The position numbers were made by a program, and so were the translations under genes. Positions 16,301-24,384 of a stretch of DNA of 46,930 nucleotides are shown here, one piece after another (positions within the stretch are counted from its first letter, which is position 1; every line of letters begins with the position of its first letter). This DNA comes from an uncultured bacterium (GTDB lineage Bacteria > Cyanobacteriota > Vampirovibrionia > Gastranaerophilales > Gastranaerophilaceae). The stretch covers positions 1 through 46,930 of the forward strand of contig CASFPS010000014.1 of assembly GCA_949296355.1 (NCBI GenBank), given 5' to 3'. The notes under the pieces were generated by a model. It was not told where the DNA came from, did not search any database, and saw only the letters and a program-made list of their open reading frames with translations.

Positions 16301-19300
16301 CTATTTAAAAACAAAAGGTTCGTCACTTGCACAGGAACTTGATAAATTTAATAAGGAAAAAGCTGAATACAAAGAAAAAGCAAAATTCTGGGACGGTTTG
16401 GCTAAGTTTATTCTTCCGCCGGTTGTAGCAGATACAATTTCTGACGGATATAGGGAAAATACCGATGCTTCAGACAATATGTATGTAGAGGCTAAAACTT
16501 CGCAGCATTTAACTAAAGCACAAAAGTCAGCATACGAAATGACGGTTCGTATTTTTGAGCAAAAGCTTAACAAAATGAAAGAAGATTATCAAAAAGCGCT
16601 TGACAGTCAGGGTGTAGTTTCAGGGGCAATTAATGCATTTTGTGAAGCATACGGACTTGGTACTACAAGAGAAGAAATCGAAGCCAGAATTGAACATGAT
16701 ACAGAAACATTACGTCTTTTGAAATTAGCAGCAGAAGGTAAGCTTGCAAAAGTAGAAAACGGAAAGACTGTAGCGGTAAGTTTTGAGGAAGTATTTGCAG
16801 AGCGCAATGTCGGAACAAATTTCGATGCAGCCAAGGTGGAAAAAGTTGCAAAACAGGCAGAGACTATGGTTGCAATGGAATATGCAAAAGATAACATTGC
16901 AATATGCTGGGATGAGTTAAGCAATGCTAAAACACTATCTCAATTATCCGTAGCAATAATTGATACATTGGAAAAATTATCAGCAATATCAGGTCTAAAC
17001 CTTTCACTTGAAGGATTTGGATATAGCGAAAAAAATGGCTTAATAGTTGATCAATCAGGGATGCCCGTTGCTTTGGCTAAGCTACAAGAGCTTGTAAAAT
17101 ATCTAAAGCAGGGACTTTCAGATATGTCCAAAATTTTATTTGACGCAGAGCTCCCGCTTGATTCCAGCTATGGAAAAGTTAATGAGATACTGGCAAGTGG
17201 CTATGAAAGCAAGATGGAAAGCTTCAAGCAGGAATTTAAGGATGCTTTCGGGCAGGAAGTTCCTGATGAAATGGTTGAAGATTATATGAGTACAATAAAT
17301 ACCGGCATGACAGTTTTGAATGTTGGTGTAATGATAGGTGCAATGGTTGCTGCTCCGTTTACCGTAGGTGGATCTCTTGCAGTATTTGCAAAGACTGCGG
17401 CAGCTTCTATGGGGCTTAATGCTCTTGAAAATTCTACTGATGCCGACGGTTATACAAATTCCGAATGGACTTCAGACGCTGCACAGGCTATGTGGGATGG
17501 TGCATTAGCCGCAATCGGCTTTAAAGTTGGTCAATTTGCGGAAGGTTTTGCACGCGGCAGCCAGATTGTATCAAGCCAGAACAAATGGATAAGCTGGCTT
17601 ACAAAACAGCCTAAAGGCGGTTTGACAAACAGGCTTGCAAGCATTCCACGCAATCAACTGGGCAAAGTCGCAAGCAAAGCAAAAGAAGTTGCAGACAAAA
17701 TACAAGCTTATTCAGGAAAAATTGGTAAAAATGTTCTGGAAGCAAGAAAAGCACAAATTCTTGCCAAAAATCCTGGTGCAAACCTTAACAGCGTAGAAAG
17801 AGCAAGCGTATTATTTGCAAGAGCTGAAGCTTGCGGCTTGGAAGTTACAAGTGATATGATTCAATCTCTTGTACAGGCTTATTGTATGACAGGTGAGTTT
17901 GATGAAGAATCTTTCCTGATGGCACTTTGTATGTCTTTAGGTGCAAACCTTGTCGGTCATAGTGTTGCGGCAAAGAATGCAGATGCGCCTCAAGCTCCAA
18001 AGGCAGAAGGAAGTCCAAAAGCAGAAGAACCTAATGCTCCAAAAAGTGGTGAAACTCCAAATGGAAAAGATGCTGTTAACGCAGAAAAGGCGAAAGAAGC
18101 GCCAAGAGCGGAAGAAACTTCTAATGCAGAAGCAGCACAAAGAGCCGGTGAAGCTCCGAAAACAGAAGAGCCGCCGAAAACCGGGGAAGCTCCAAAAAAC
18201 AAAGAAACTTCTGAAGCAGGAGAGGGGAAAGAAACTCCAAAAACAGAAGAGGCTCCAAAATCGGAAGAAGCTACTAAGACAGGCAGTGCTCAAGAATCAG
18301 GCACGGCACAAAAAACTTATGCAGAAATGAATCCGGATGAGTTATTTACGGAGTATTACAGATTAAAAATGGAAGTAACTTACTCTCCTTTGAGCAATGC
18401 TGATAAAGCTGCAAATATTAATAAAATGAAAGAAATTTCGACCCTTCTTGAACAAAAAGGCTTTAGAATAGAAGGCGACAAATTGGTTAAAATAAAAAAA
18501 GAGGGATCAAAAAGCGAAGCTCCTAAAACAGAAGACGTTGATATTGAAGATGTAAGACCTTCGTATGAAAATCCTGAAAAAGCAATGAATTTGCGTAAAA
18601 GATTGAATGCAAAACTCTTTGCTATGTATCAGGGAATTGAAAAAAGTATCGAAAATCTAAAAGATATTGCAGGATACAACAAAATTAAAACCATAATTGC
18701 CAATCAGTTTAAAAATCACTTTCCTGAGTTCAGTGAACTTATAAAGAGATTAAACGCCAAAGCCAAGAAAATCGGTTTAAAAGTTGTTGAAAACAGTATC
18801 GACAGAACTGCTCGTATGGGTAAAAGTCTGGCAAAATTCTATACAAAAATGGAAAATGCCATTGCAAAAATGACAAACGAAAAGCAGTTTAATAAGATCC
18901 TTAAAAAGATTACTACCCGTTTTGCAGGATTTTATGATGATATGAAAACTCTTATTGATAAGCTTTATGACCGCGCAAAAGCTATAGGTTTATCAGTTAA
19001 AGAATCCATACAGGATGTTTATAAACGTGTCGGCATTAAGACTGACGGTGTATCTCTGGATAAATACAAACCGAGCGGTAAGGGTATTGATATGTCCAAG
19101 TCTCATGATGAATGGATGAATTCCCGCAAAGATTTGTTTGGCAATTATAGCAAAGAATGGGGCTGCTGGCGGTCTTTTGATGCAAAAGATCAGCATCATG
19201 GTGCCTGGAAAATGCACTTGTATTCCGTTAGCGAAGCCGATTGGCGAAAAATGTGCGATGTTATAATTCCATATCTTAAAGAACACGATATTGACTGGAA

Positions 19301-21161
19301 AACTTTTGGTTCAGGCTATGGTGCGGATTATTTAAACGGAAGCAAACAGCAGGGTAAAGCATTTACGATTTATCCTAAGAACAATGAAGATATGGCAAAA
19401 ATAGCAAAAGATTTAGACTATATTATAAGAAAGAACAAATTGGAGACTTCCGGTTCTCATATAACCGGCGATGCACAATTGGGCAGCACGGGACGTTTAT
19501 TCTACAGATATGAATTTAATTCAAAGCAGTATCAGGATGAAATTCTCGACTTAAACAATCCTGCTGACAGAAACAAATATATACAATATGATAAATATGG
19601 CAATCAAATAGGCGGATACTATGACGGAAACCGTGGCGAAGGCAGACACCTTGCTGATGACATGACTCCTGAAGATGATATCTGGAGAGATTTTGACCCT
19701 TCTGATCCGAATGCGCAGCCATATGGGGTAAATGGCAGCAGAGCTTCTCAAGGTGCTAACAGAAGCGGAAGCGCAAATAATTCTTCCCAAAATGTTGACC
19801 CTAATAAAGCGAGAGCTTATGCAAAATTTGACAAAAATGCTCCGGTATACGGCTTGCAGCAGGGTCAGAGTGTATTAAACCAGAGCAGGCAATATGTACT
19901 GGATTTGAACAACTTACCTCGTTTAACTCTTCTTGACGGTACAACGGTTGACCTTAATTCCGCACAAATTAAAAACCGAATCGCTTCGCTTCAGGAAGGC
20001 GAATATATAACGATAGGAAGACAGGGTGATATCCGCTTGAATAATGCAGGAAACAATGTCTCAAGACATCATATTTTGATTACACGCCATAATGGACGTA
20101 TTGTAATGAAAGATGTTTCTGCAAATGGCGGAACAAGATGCTACTCAAGAGCTGCCTCACAGGGCGCAAATGCTTCAGGTGCTTCCGGTCAGGCAAACGG
20201 TGCTTCCAGAGGAAGAACAAGTACAAAAGCCTATACATTTAATAATATAAATGACCTGAAATATCAAATGAGAGATGTATTAGAGCGTTTTAGCATCAAT
20301 TCTCAAAACAAAATTTTGCATGATTTGAATAACAGAGGTTTTTGCAGGCTTCAGAAAAACGGAGTTGAATATCTGTTTGTCAGAAGAGGCAATAATATCA
20401 GATTAGAAGAGTTTGATATCAAGGCAAAATACAATATCAAGGAAACTAAAATTGACGATTACAATACACAAACCACTTACGATATAGACGACCTGAACGA
20501 TATCTGGTGGGCAATGAGCGATAAAATGCCAAGATTTAGTCCGGAAACTCAATCATACATAATCAATAGACTTTCTAACGGTGAAACTTGCCGTTTGCGC
20601 AAGGGTGGTATTGCTTACGAATTTTCAATTGAAAACGGAAGAATCACCGTAAAAGAACAAGATTATGTGCGCTATAATTATGATAACGGCGGCAGAAGCG
20701 AAAGTGCCAACGGACAAAACCGCAGCGAAGGCTCTTCCGGAAGTAACAGAGGTCAGAGAGCCGATAATTCTGCCGGCAGAATGTCTGATGTTCAAAAACA
20801 GGAAAGAATACATACTATTGAATCAATACTCGAAAGAGCTGACGATATTGAAAAATTCAAAGCAAAATTTGCCGATATTTTATCCTCCGGTTTTAAAGTT
20901 ACAGATGAAGCAGGCGTTCAGGAATTGAAAAAGACTACAAGATTAATAAAAGCGTTCTGGCATACAGATGTCGGAGCAGGGGCTCCTTCTGATCTGCGGG
21001 TAATTTGTGATGAACTTCTCAACATGACAAACGGTAAATATGTAGTAATGGGGGAATCCAGAATGGGTACTCCGGCAGAAGTTAACAGAATGCTAGACCA
21101 ACTCAGAGAACTAACTAACCTTGATGCATTAAAAGCAGAACTTTCAGAGCTCAAGGGGTAA
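13398..21161 (+). CDS. Giant LysM/annexin-like/phosphothreonine-lyase-like/FHA protein
   Basis: This is a 2587-residue protein with no signal peptide. Domains seen in order: an EF-hand-like loop at D50-E61 and a degenerate second near 73-84; YD-like beta repeats, about 130-350; LysM, about 355-405; a charged Arg/Glu/Ala helix, about 430-455; two SGRY...YYAADGT repeats, 466-535; four helical repeats of about 100 residues with annexin-like G-x-G-T-D (T571-D572, T669-D670, T772-D773, degenerate at 877); a hydrophobic Gly/Ala-rich segment 1304-1343; a Pro/Ala/Glu/Lys low-complexity linker, about 1530-1640; a duplicated helical unit, about 1726-1880; a phosphothreonine-lyase-like domain, about 1895-2040 (K1938, H1940, K1968, K1987, R2037); FHA, about 2170-2255 (G2207-R2208, S2222-R-H); and a duplicated C-terminal domain, about 2277-2420. 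The function is unknown. Attachment to the envelope or action on phosphothreonine proteins is inference. Confidence 0.9.
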   Translation: MTENLSLGRKGKSGEIDFSKIRSGIKKKELLEGVDPKLKSVFEQIINKIDTNPDDNMLSREELQSFYEELEKLSKGDGNLSSREGRKYQLNGENIGRKGKDALFAVLNKLSELSKEVQDITYETIDGKQVEVILYNNNKTEKVFPDGSRIITITKGNSKVSTTYDKDDNKKEETIAEGDWEETTTYDAGKKTKVVLENPKKHEKTTVYLDSSENPVKKEKQKGSITETYEKSDVNGKEQWLLTEKTENVNGFEQKTVYEYDDAGNKISESIKTSSGTIEKSYNSDGTSTEIISNYGEPVHTIKREKDRSYTDNFQEGNAEVTDYYNPESRHIAQNKTVNGTSYNVRYDEAGNTLGVIVQCGETIQQIAERFGVSVKDLIKVNASKVKGKYPNASFNAGDEIKIPRKLEADAPALQGRKSRDEVLAEYRADQQRRAEEARRRADAEAARRAEEEQQQKSKPQKYTLPSGRYVTVQRGKVKYYAADGTQLKKEYFESKEGKVVDMKPSGRYIVTIGGKSRYYAADGTELKESYFKSVEAKEANQRTKATNIQKDSARQIVEELKDAIKGWNDTDKIQRIIARIDNPEELAEVNRLLEAEGYKATDLYSSIERFIYEENNHSYVHTYNSSDFLEQTVQKWIDNGTLKGKDAINAQARMAARVIFDGGDGFGTDCDKIKKGVRMIKCPKPSGNDAADKAAAKAVYDKVNEILVKHRTFYGLGSPCKNLRDYCEGEMWESECRYLDGILAENNAIQGKQKAQAVHDLTEEAVSGAGTDIEYLTQAIKAINSREDRLAVEAKLEEYCRKHNVKPQYEGQSYLQAILYDECDTFMGISRDHKEIRKFNEMLIAQGAYNEQEIINLRAEQAALQIMEGDFANAKDAIQQIKDPKVYARMLQIFAKISGKSLADFFMAKLGQEKSDLVNAELAANSIIEGKEAADVAFRLILNSDYDKRAMGFKAIRNEEVATIVDGYLKTKGSSLAQELDKFNKEKAEYKEKAKFWDGLAKFILPPVVADTISDGYRENTDASDNMYVEAKTSQHLTKAQKSAYEMTVRIFEQKLNKMKEDYQKALDSQGVVSGAINAFCEAYGLGTTREEIEARIEHDTETLRLLKLAAEGKLAKVENGKTVAVSFEEVFAERNVGTNFDAAKVEKVAKQAETMVAMEYAKDNIAICWDELSNAKTLSQLSVAIIDTLEKLSAISGLNLSLEGFGYSEKNGLIVDQSGMPVALAKLQELVKYLKQGLSDMSKILFDAELPLDSSYGKVNEILASGYESKMESFKQEFKDAFGQEVPDEMVEDYMSTINTGMTVLNVGVMIGAMVAAPFTVGGSLAVFAKTAAASMGLNALENSTDADGYTNSEWTSDAAQAMWDGALAAIGFKVGQFAEGFARGSQIVSSQNKWISWLTKQPKGGLTNRLASIPRNQLGKVASKAKEVADKIQAYSGKIGKNVLEARKAQILAKNPGANLNSVERASVLFARAEACGLEVTSDMIQSLVQAYCMTGEFDEESFLMALCMSLGANLVGHSVAAKNADAPQAPKAEGSPKAEEPNAPKSGETPNGKDAVNAEKAKEAPRAEETSNAEAAQRAGEAPKTEEPPKTGEAPKNKETSEAGEGKETPKTEEAPKSEEATKTGSAQESGTAQKTYAEMNPDELFTEYYRLKMEVTYSPLSNADKAANINKMKEISTLLEQKGFRIEGDKLVKIKKEGSKSEAPKTEDVDIEDVRPSYENPEKAMNLRKRLNAKLFAMYQGIEKSIENLKDIAGYNKIKTIIANQFKNHFPEFSELIKRLNAKAKKIGLKVVENSIDRTARMGKSLAKFYTKMENAIAKMTNEKQFNKILKKITTRFAGFYDDMKTLIDKLYDRAKAIGLSVKESIQDVYKRVGIKTDGVSLDKYKPSGKGIDMSKSHDEWMNSRKDLFGNYSKEWGCWRSFDAKDQHHGAWKMHLYSVSEADWRKMCDVIIPYLKEHDIDWKTFGSGYGADYLNGSKQQGKAFTIYPKNNEDMAKIAKDLDYIIRKNKLETSGSHITGDAQLGSTGRLFYRYEFNSKQYQDEILDLNNPADRNKYIQYDKYGNQIGGYYDGNRGEGRHLADDMTPEDDIWRDFDPSDPNAQPYGVNGSRASQGANRSGSANNSSQNVDPNKARAYAKFDKNAPVYGLQQGQSVLNQSRQYVLDLNNLPRLTLLDGTTVDLNSAQIKNRIASLQEGEYITIGRQGDIRLNNAGNNVSRHHILITRHNGRIVMKDVSANGGTRCYSRAASQGANASGASGQANGASRGRTSTKAYTFNNINDLKYQMRDVLERFSINSQNKILHDLNNRGFCRLQKNGVEYLFVRRGNNIRLEEFDIKAKYNIKETKIDDYNTQTTYDIDDLNDIWWAMSDKMPRFSPETQSYIINRLSNGETCRLRKGGIAYEFSIENGRITVKEQDYVRYNYDNGGRSESANGQNRSEGSSGSNRGQRADNSAGRMSDVQKQERIHTIESILERADDIEKFKAKFADILSSGFKVTDEAGVQELKKTTRLIKAFWHTDVGAGAPSDLRVICDELLNMTNGKYVVMGESRMGTPAEVNRMLDQLRELTNLDALKAELSELKG

Positions 21162-21227
21162 AAGTGACATAAGTAATATTACACAACTATCGGATTAAAT
21201 TTTATACCCCACGGGTTAAACTCGGGT

Positions 21228-22538
21228 ATGACAAATTGTGCAAATAAATTACTAGAAGCCTTAGGCGAAGATATAAATCTTGCTCCAGACAGGTGGAGCG
21301 AAGAGCATATAATTCGAGCCGGCAGCAAAAAATGGATATCAAATATTCTGCCCGCAGAACTTCTTAAACGCTCAGTTAAGCAGGCTGTAGAATCACTTGT
21401 TACAATCAATGAAAGCGGAGAGTTTTACAAAACTTTTCCCGATAATATAGAAACGCCCGACTACGGCGACAGGTGGGGCAGAAGTGCTAATTATATAGAA
21501 ATTAACAACCGCGCAATTGCAGAAATGCTTGGAGACAGGACAAGAAACGGAATCTTAAGTTCCATAAAAATCCTTCCGGCAATCCCGCCTTCTGCAAAAA
21601 GCTGGGCAAACTGTATTATTCTGTCCCAGATTTTTCCTAATATCTACGGAGATGGTTACAATAAAGGCGTCAGCGAAGAAAACTCGATATACGGAATCAA
21701 GCTCAATGCAGGATACAGCGGTAATATTATTGATTATGACATAAATCTTTCCGGAGAAGAACAATTCTGTGCTTTTAATAATTTAGCACATATTCACGGA
21801 CTTAAAACCGGTTTCAGAACGGTAATTTCTGCTGACCAGATAAAAGTTTCGTACCCCGATACTGATGACGTAACTTTTGATTGGAATAACCCTGAACATC
21901 AGGATTTGTTTATAAATGAACACGTAAAACTTATTAAAACCGGTTTTGAAGCTATATTCATTGATTCTGCCAAGCATATCGGAGGGTATGATATGGGAAA
22001 TTATACAGGAGTCGGAGCGTTTCCCGGGTATGAGCAGATGCAGTATATTCTTTATGAAATACGCGCCCGCTCCGGCGTAACTTCAATAAGTTTTGCAGGC
22101 GAAAAAAGCACGGGAGACTTTGCAAGATATGAAAATCTCGGTCTTACAACCGGTACGGCATTTATCCCTCCGGATAATTATGACAAAGTTAAATGCTGGT
22201 CGGAAAAACTTAAGTACAATAAAAACTACGCCCCCGGAGTAGAAGTTTCAAATGATAATGACGAAGGCGGAAGAAGCTACGAAGACAGGCTTAACCGCAT
22301 AAATTCATCACTCTTCGGGTATGAATATCCGAGCGACAAACTTCCGAGTTTCATGCAGATGGAAGATTTGTTTCCGCTAAGGTACGATACCAACACCCAT
22401 CATCTTATGATGACAAATCCGTCATATTCAACTGACGGAACTCCTGAAAGCCATTGGGAAAATTTATTTACAAAAGACGACGGTAGAGCTTACAATGCAA
22501 AAGTCGGGGAGCTATTCGCCCATGCAATGAATTTGTAA
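21228..22538 (+). CDS. Alpha-amylase-superfamily-like TIM-barrel protein
   Basis: This 436-residue protein without a signal peptide looks like a distant clan GH-H (amylase-type) barrel. IFIDSAKHIGG, with D246, K249 and H250, resembles conserved region II (G-F-R-x-D-x-x-K-H), and SFAGEKSTGDF, with E292, resembles region III with the acid/base glutamate. The arginine two residues before the nucleophile aspartate in GH13 is not at its place (F-I-D), and no clear region IV H-D is seen. It may therefore be a diverged or inactive member. The ATG has only a weak ribosome-binding site. It follows the giant gene by 66 bases and could be cotranscribed. An intracellular glycan enzyme is the likeliest role, but this is uncertain. 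Confidence 0.6.
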   Translation: MTNCANKLLEALGEDINLAPDRWSEEHIIRAGSKKWISNILPAELLKRSVKQAVESLVTINESGEFYKTFPDNIETPDYGDRWGRSANYIEINNRAIAEMLGDRTRNGILSSIKILPAIPPSAKSWANCIILSQIFPNIYGDGYNKGVSEENSIYGIKLNAGYSGNIIDYDINLSGEEQFCAFNNLAHIHGLKTGFRTVISADQIKVSYPDTDDVTFDWNNPEHQDLFINEHVKLIKTGFEAIFIDSAKHIGGYDMGNYTGVGAFPGYEQMQYILYEIRARSGVTSISFAGEKSTGDFARYENLGLTTGTAFIPPDNYDKVKCWSEKLKYNKNYAPGVEVSNDNDEGGRSYEDRLNRINSSLFGYEYPSDKLPSFMQMEDLFPLRYDTNTHHLMMTNPSYSTDGTPESHWENLFTKDDGRAYNAKVGELFAHAMNL

Positions 22539-22543
22539 ATTGA

Positions 22544-22626
22544 CGCATTTCCCTCGTCCCTTGTGGGAGAGCGGATTTACGGACGGATTGAGCCATAAGG
22601 CGAAAGTTACGAATGCGGGTGAAGGG
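22544..22626 (-). repeat. Dispersed intergenic element, copy on minus strand
   Basis: On the minus strand this runs from CACCCGCATTCGTAACTT to a 35-base end at 22578-22544 (AAATCCGCTCTCCCACAAGG, then gacgagggaaatgcg). The same two ends, in the same order, frame 41554-41716 on the plus strand. The element supplies the last codons and stop of the DUF512 gene. Confidence 0.65.
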
Positions 22627-23887
22627 GCTTATTTAGTAAATCTACAACTTCACGTACCGAGTAATTATCTTTAACAACAAAAATATTTTTACCGGTTCTG
22701 CTTTTTACATCTGATAAAGAAACACCGTCCAAAAACAGGTCTGAATATGGTTTTAGCATTATTGAAGGAACAATTATGTAATCAGCATCAATATCTTTAA
22801 TAGCATTAATCAAATCTTGAGAAGTAATAAGCCCCGCAACAGTTATATTTGCGCCCCAGTAAGTCGACTTTACGGGATTAACATTTACTTCAAGCCCTTC
22901 AATTGTATTCATTCTGCCTGCAATGTATTCAAAAGCTGATTTTGCGGCAACGGAACAGGCAAATGATATTTTCATCCGCTTTTGAAGTCTGCAAGGCAAT
23001 TCTATTGAGTCAAAATCATCTACAAGTGTTCTCAAAGCCCCGACTCCGTCATCTAGTTGTGAAAAATTTCCGTAATATCCAGCCTCCGGAATCTTTTCTC
23101 CGGCGATCAGGAAAAACTCATCAGAGCAGCAGACTTTATCATACTTTGATGAAATATTTATAGTCTCTTCCGCAACTCTTTTGTCTACAGTCTTTAATTC
23201 CGTATCTCTAAATTGCGTTACTCCGACAGGAACTATTGCGACTGATAAAAGCGCCTCTCCGAGAGTCTCTAAATCTTTAAGAGTCCTTTCAAGCTCCGCT
23301 CCGTCATTATAACCAGGACAGAGGACGATTTGCGCATGAAACGGAATCTCATTATCCTTAAACCATCTCAAATTTTCCATAATCTTTGCTGCATTCGGGT
23401 TTCTCAGCATTTTAACCCGAAGTTCTGGATTTGTTGTATGAACAGAAATGTAAAAAGGTCCGAGATGCATCCTTGCAATCCGTTCCCTGTCTTTATCGGT
23501 AAGGTTTGTAGTTGTAATATAAGTTCCCTGTAAATATGAAAGCCTGTAATCATCATCCTTTATATATAATGTATCACGTAGTCCCTCTGGCTGCTGGGCA
23601 ACAAAACAAAATATACAATTATTAAGACAGGGTTTCACTCTGTCAAATACAGCGCTTTCAAATATTATGCCTAAATCTTCATCAAAGTCTTTTTCAATTT
23701 CTATTTCTTCTATTGAGCCGTCTTGCTTTTGAATTTCAATGGTCAAAAGCTCGCTTTTTATCATAAATTGATAATCAATCATATCCTGAGGTTTTTCTCC
23801 GTCAATAGAGAGGAGAATATCTCCGGATGTGATTTCCAGCTCTTCGGCTATTGAACCGGGTTCAACACTGCTTACTATTGCCGGCAT
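22607..23887 (-). CDS. PDZ-radical SAM protein of the DUF512 family
   Basis: With the ATG at 23887 (AAGGATTTGAGC upstream) the protein has 426 residues. An N-terminal PDZ-like domain (AIVSSVEPGSIAEELEITSG) precedes a radical SAM core with C87-x3-C91-x2-C94 (KPCLNNCIFCFVAQQPEGLR). The DUF512 region follows, with VAIVPVGVTQFR, EFFLIAGEKIPEAGYYGNF and, near the end, a V-x-V-N-P-V-K-S-T-Y-W-G-A-N segment. The reaction of this family is not established; it is widespread in Firmicutes and cyanobacteria. The start overlaps the end of the PadR gene by 26 bases. The last few residues (KPLHPHS) come from an intergenic repeat, so the C-terminus may be recently altered. Confidence 0.88.
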   Translation of the reverse strand: MPAIVSSVEPGSIAEELEITSGDILLSIDGEKPQDMIDYQFMIKSELLTIEIQKQDGSIEEIEIEKDFDEDLGIIFESAVFDRVKPCLNNCIFCFVAQQPEGLRDTLYIKDDDYRLSYLQGTYITTTNLTDKDRERIARMHLGPFYISVHTTNPELRVKMLRNPNAAKIMENLRWFKDNEIPFHAQIVLCPGYNDGAELERTLKDLETLGEALLSVAIVPVGVTQFRDTELKTVDKRVAEETINISSKYDKVCCSDEFFLIAGEKIPEAGYYGNFSQLDDGVGALRTLVDDFDSIELPCRLQKRMKISFACSVAAKSAFEYIAGRMNTIEGLEVNVNPVKSTYWGANITVAGLITSQDLINAIKDIDADYIIVPSIMLKPYSDLFLDGVSLSDVKSRTGKNIFVVKDNYSVREVVDLLNKPLHPHS

Positions 23888-24383
23888 GCTCAAATCCTTC
23901 CACAAGAGTTATAAAATTTTTGTATTCACACATCAGATTATCAAACACCATTCTCGGATAAAACGCCAATTCTTTTGATCTAATCAAATTTTGCGTATCA
24001 ATTAAAATACTTTCAGCCTTAGTTTTTAGCTGACTAAAAAGCTTCACCTGCTCTTCCTGATTTAAAATGTCCGCGCAGGCAAGTTTAATCCTTGCCGCAG
24101 GCAGAAACTGGATAGGATTCTCCAGCGGAGGTTCACAAATTAACCGCTTCAATTCATTTACCCCCTCTTTTGTAATTGAATAGTATACAGAGGGTCTGCC
24201 TCCTTGTGACATTATTTTTTGAGAGTTTACAAATCCTCCGGCTCCGAGTCTTGTAAGAGCAGGTTTAATCGTTCCGTAACTCGGGGTTGTAAGGACGGAA
24301 AACGAGTTTCTAATCTCCTTTGAAACTCCATACATTGTTAATACTTTTCTGTTTAATTCAAATAATATTAAAAGCTCAATCAT
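23862..24383 (-). CDS. PadR-family transcriptional regulator
   Basis: This 173-residue protein begins MIELLILFELNRKVLTMYGV and has a PadR-type winged helix at about 1-85: YGVSKEIRNSFSVLTTPSYG, the helix IKPALTRLGAGGFV, and the wing SQGGRPSVYYSITKEGVNEL. A helical dimerisation tail follows (about 90-170). PadR proteins are usually repressors that sense small molecules. The start is a few bases before the expected helix 1, typical for the family. It sits between the GGDEF gene (one base gap) and the DUF512 gene (overlap), so the three are probably one transcript. Confidence 0.85.
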   Translation of the reverse strand: MIELLILFELNRKVLTMYGVSKEIRNSFSVLTTPSYGTIKPALTRLGAGGFVNSQKIMSQGGRPSVYYSITKEGVNELKRLICEPPLENPIQFLPAARIKLACADILNQEEQVKLFSQLKTKAESILIDTQNLIRSKELAFYPRMVFDNLMCEYKNFITLVEGFEHAGNSKQC

Positions 24384-24384
24384 T

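Noticed and set aside
17937..18330. Long open frames on both strands inside the giant gene
   Set aside because: They are shadows of the Ala/Glu/Lys/Pro low-complexity coding repeat at residues about 1530-1640.
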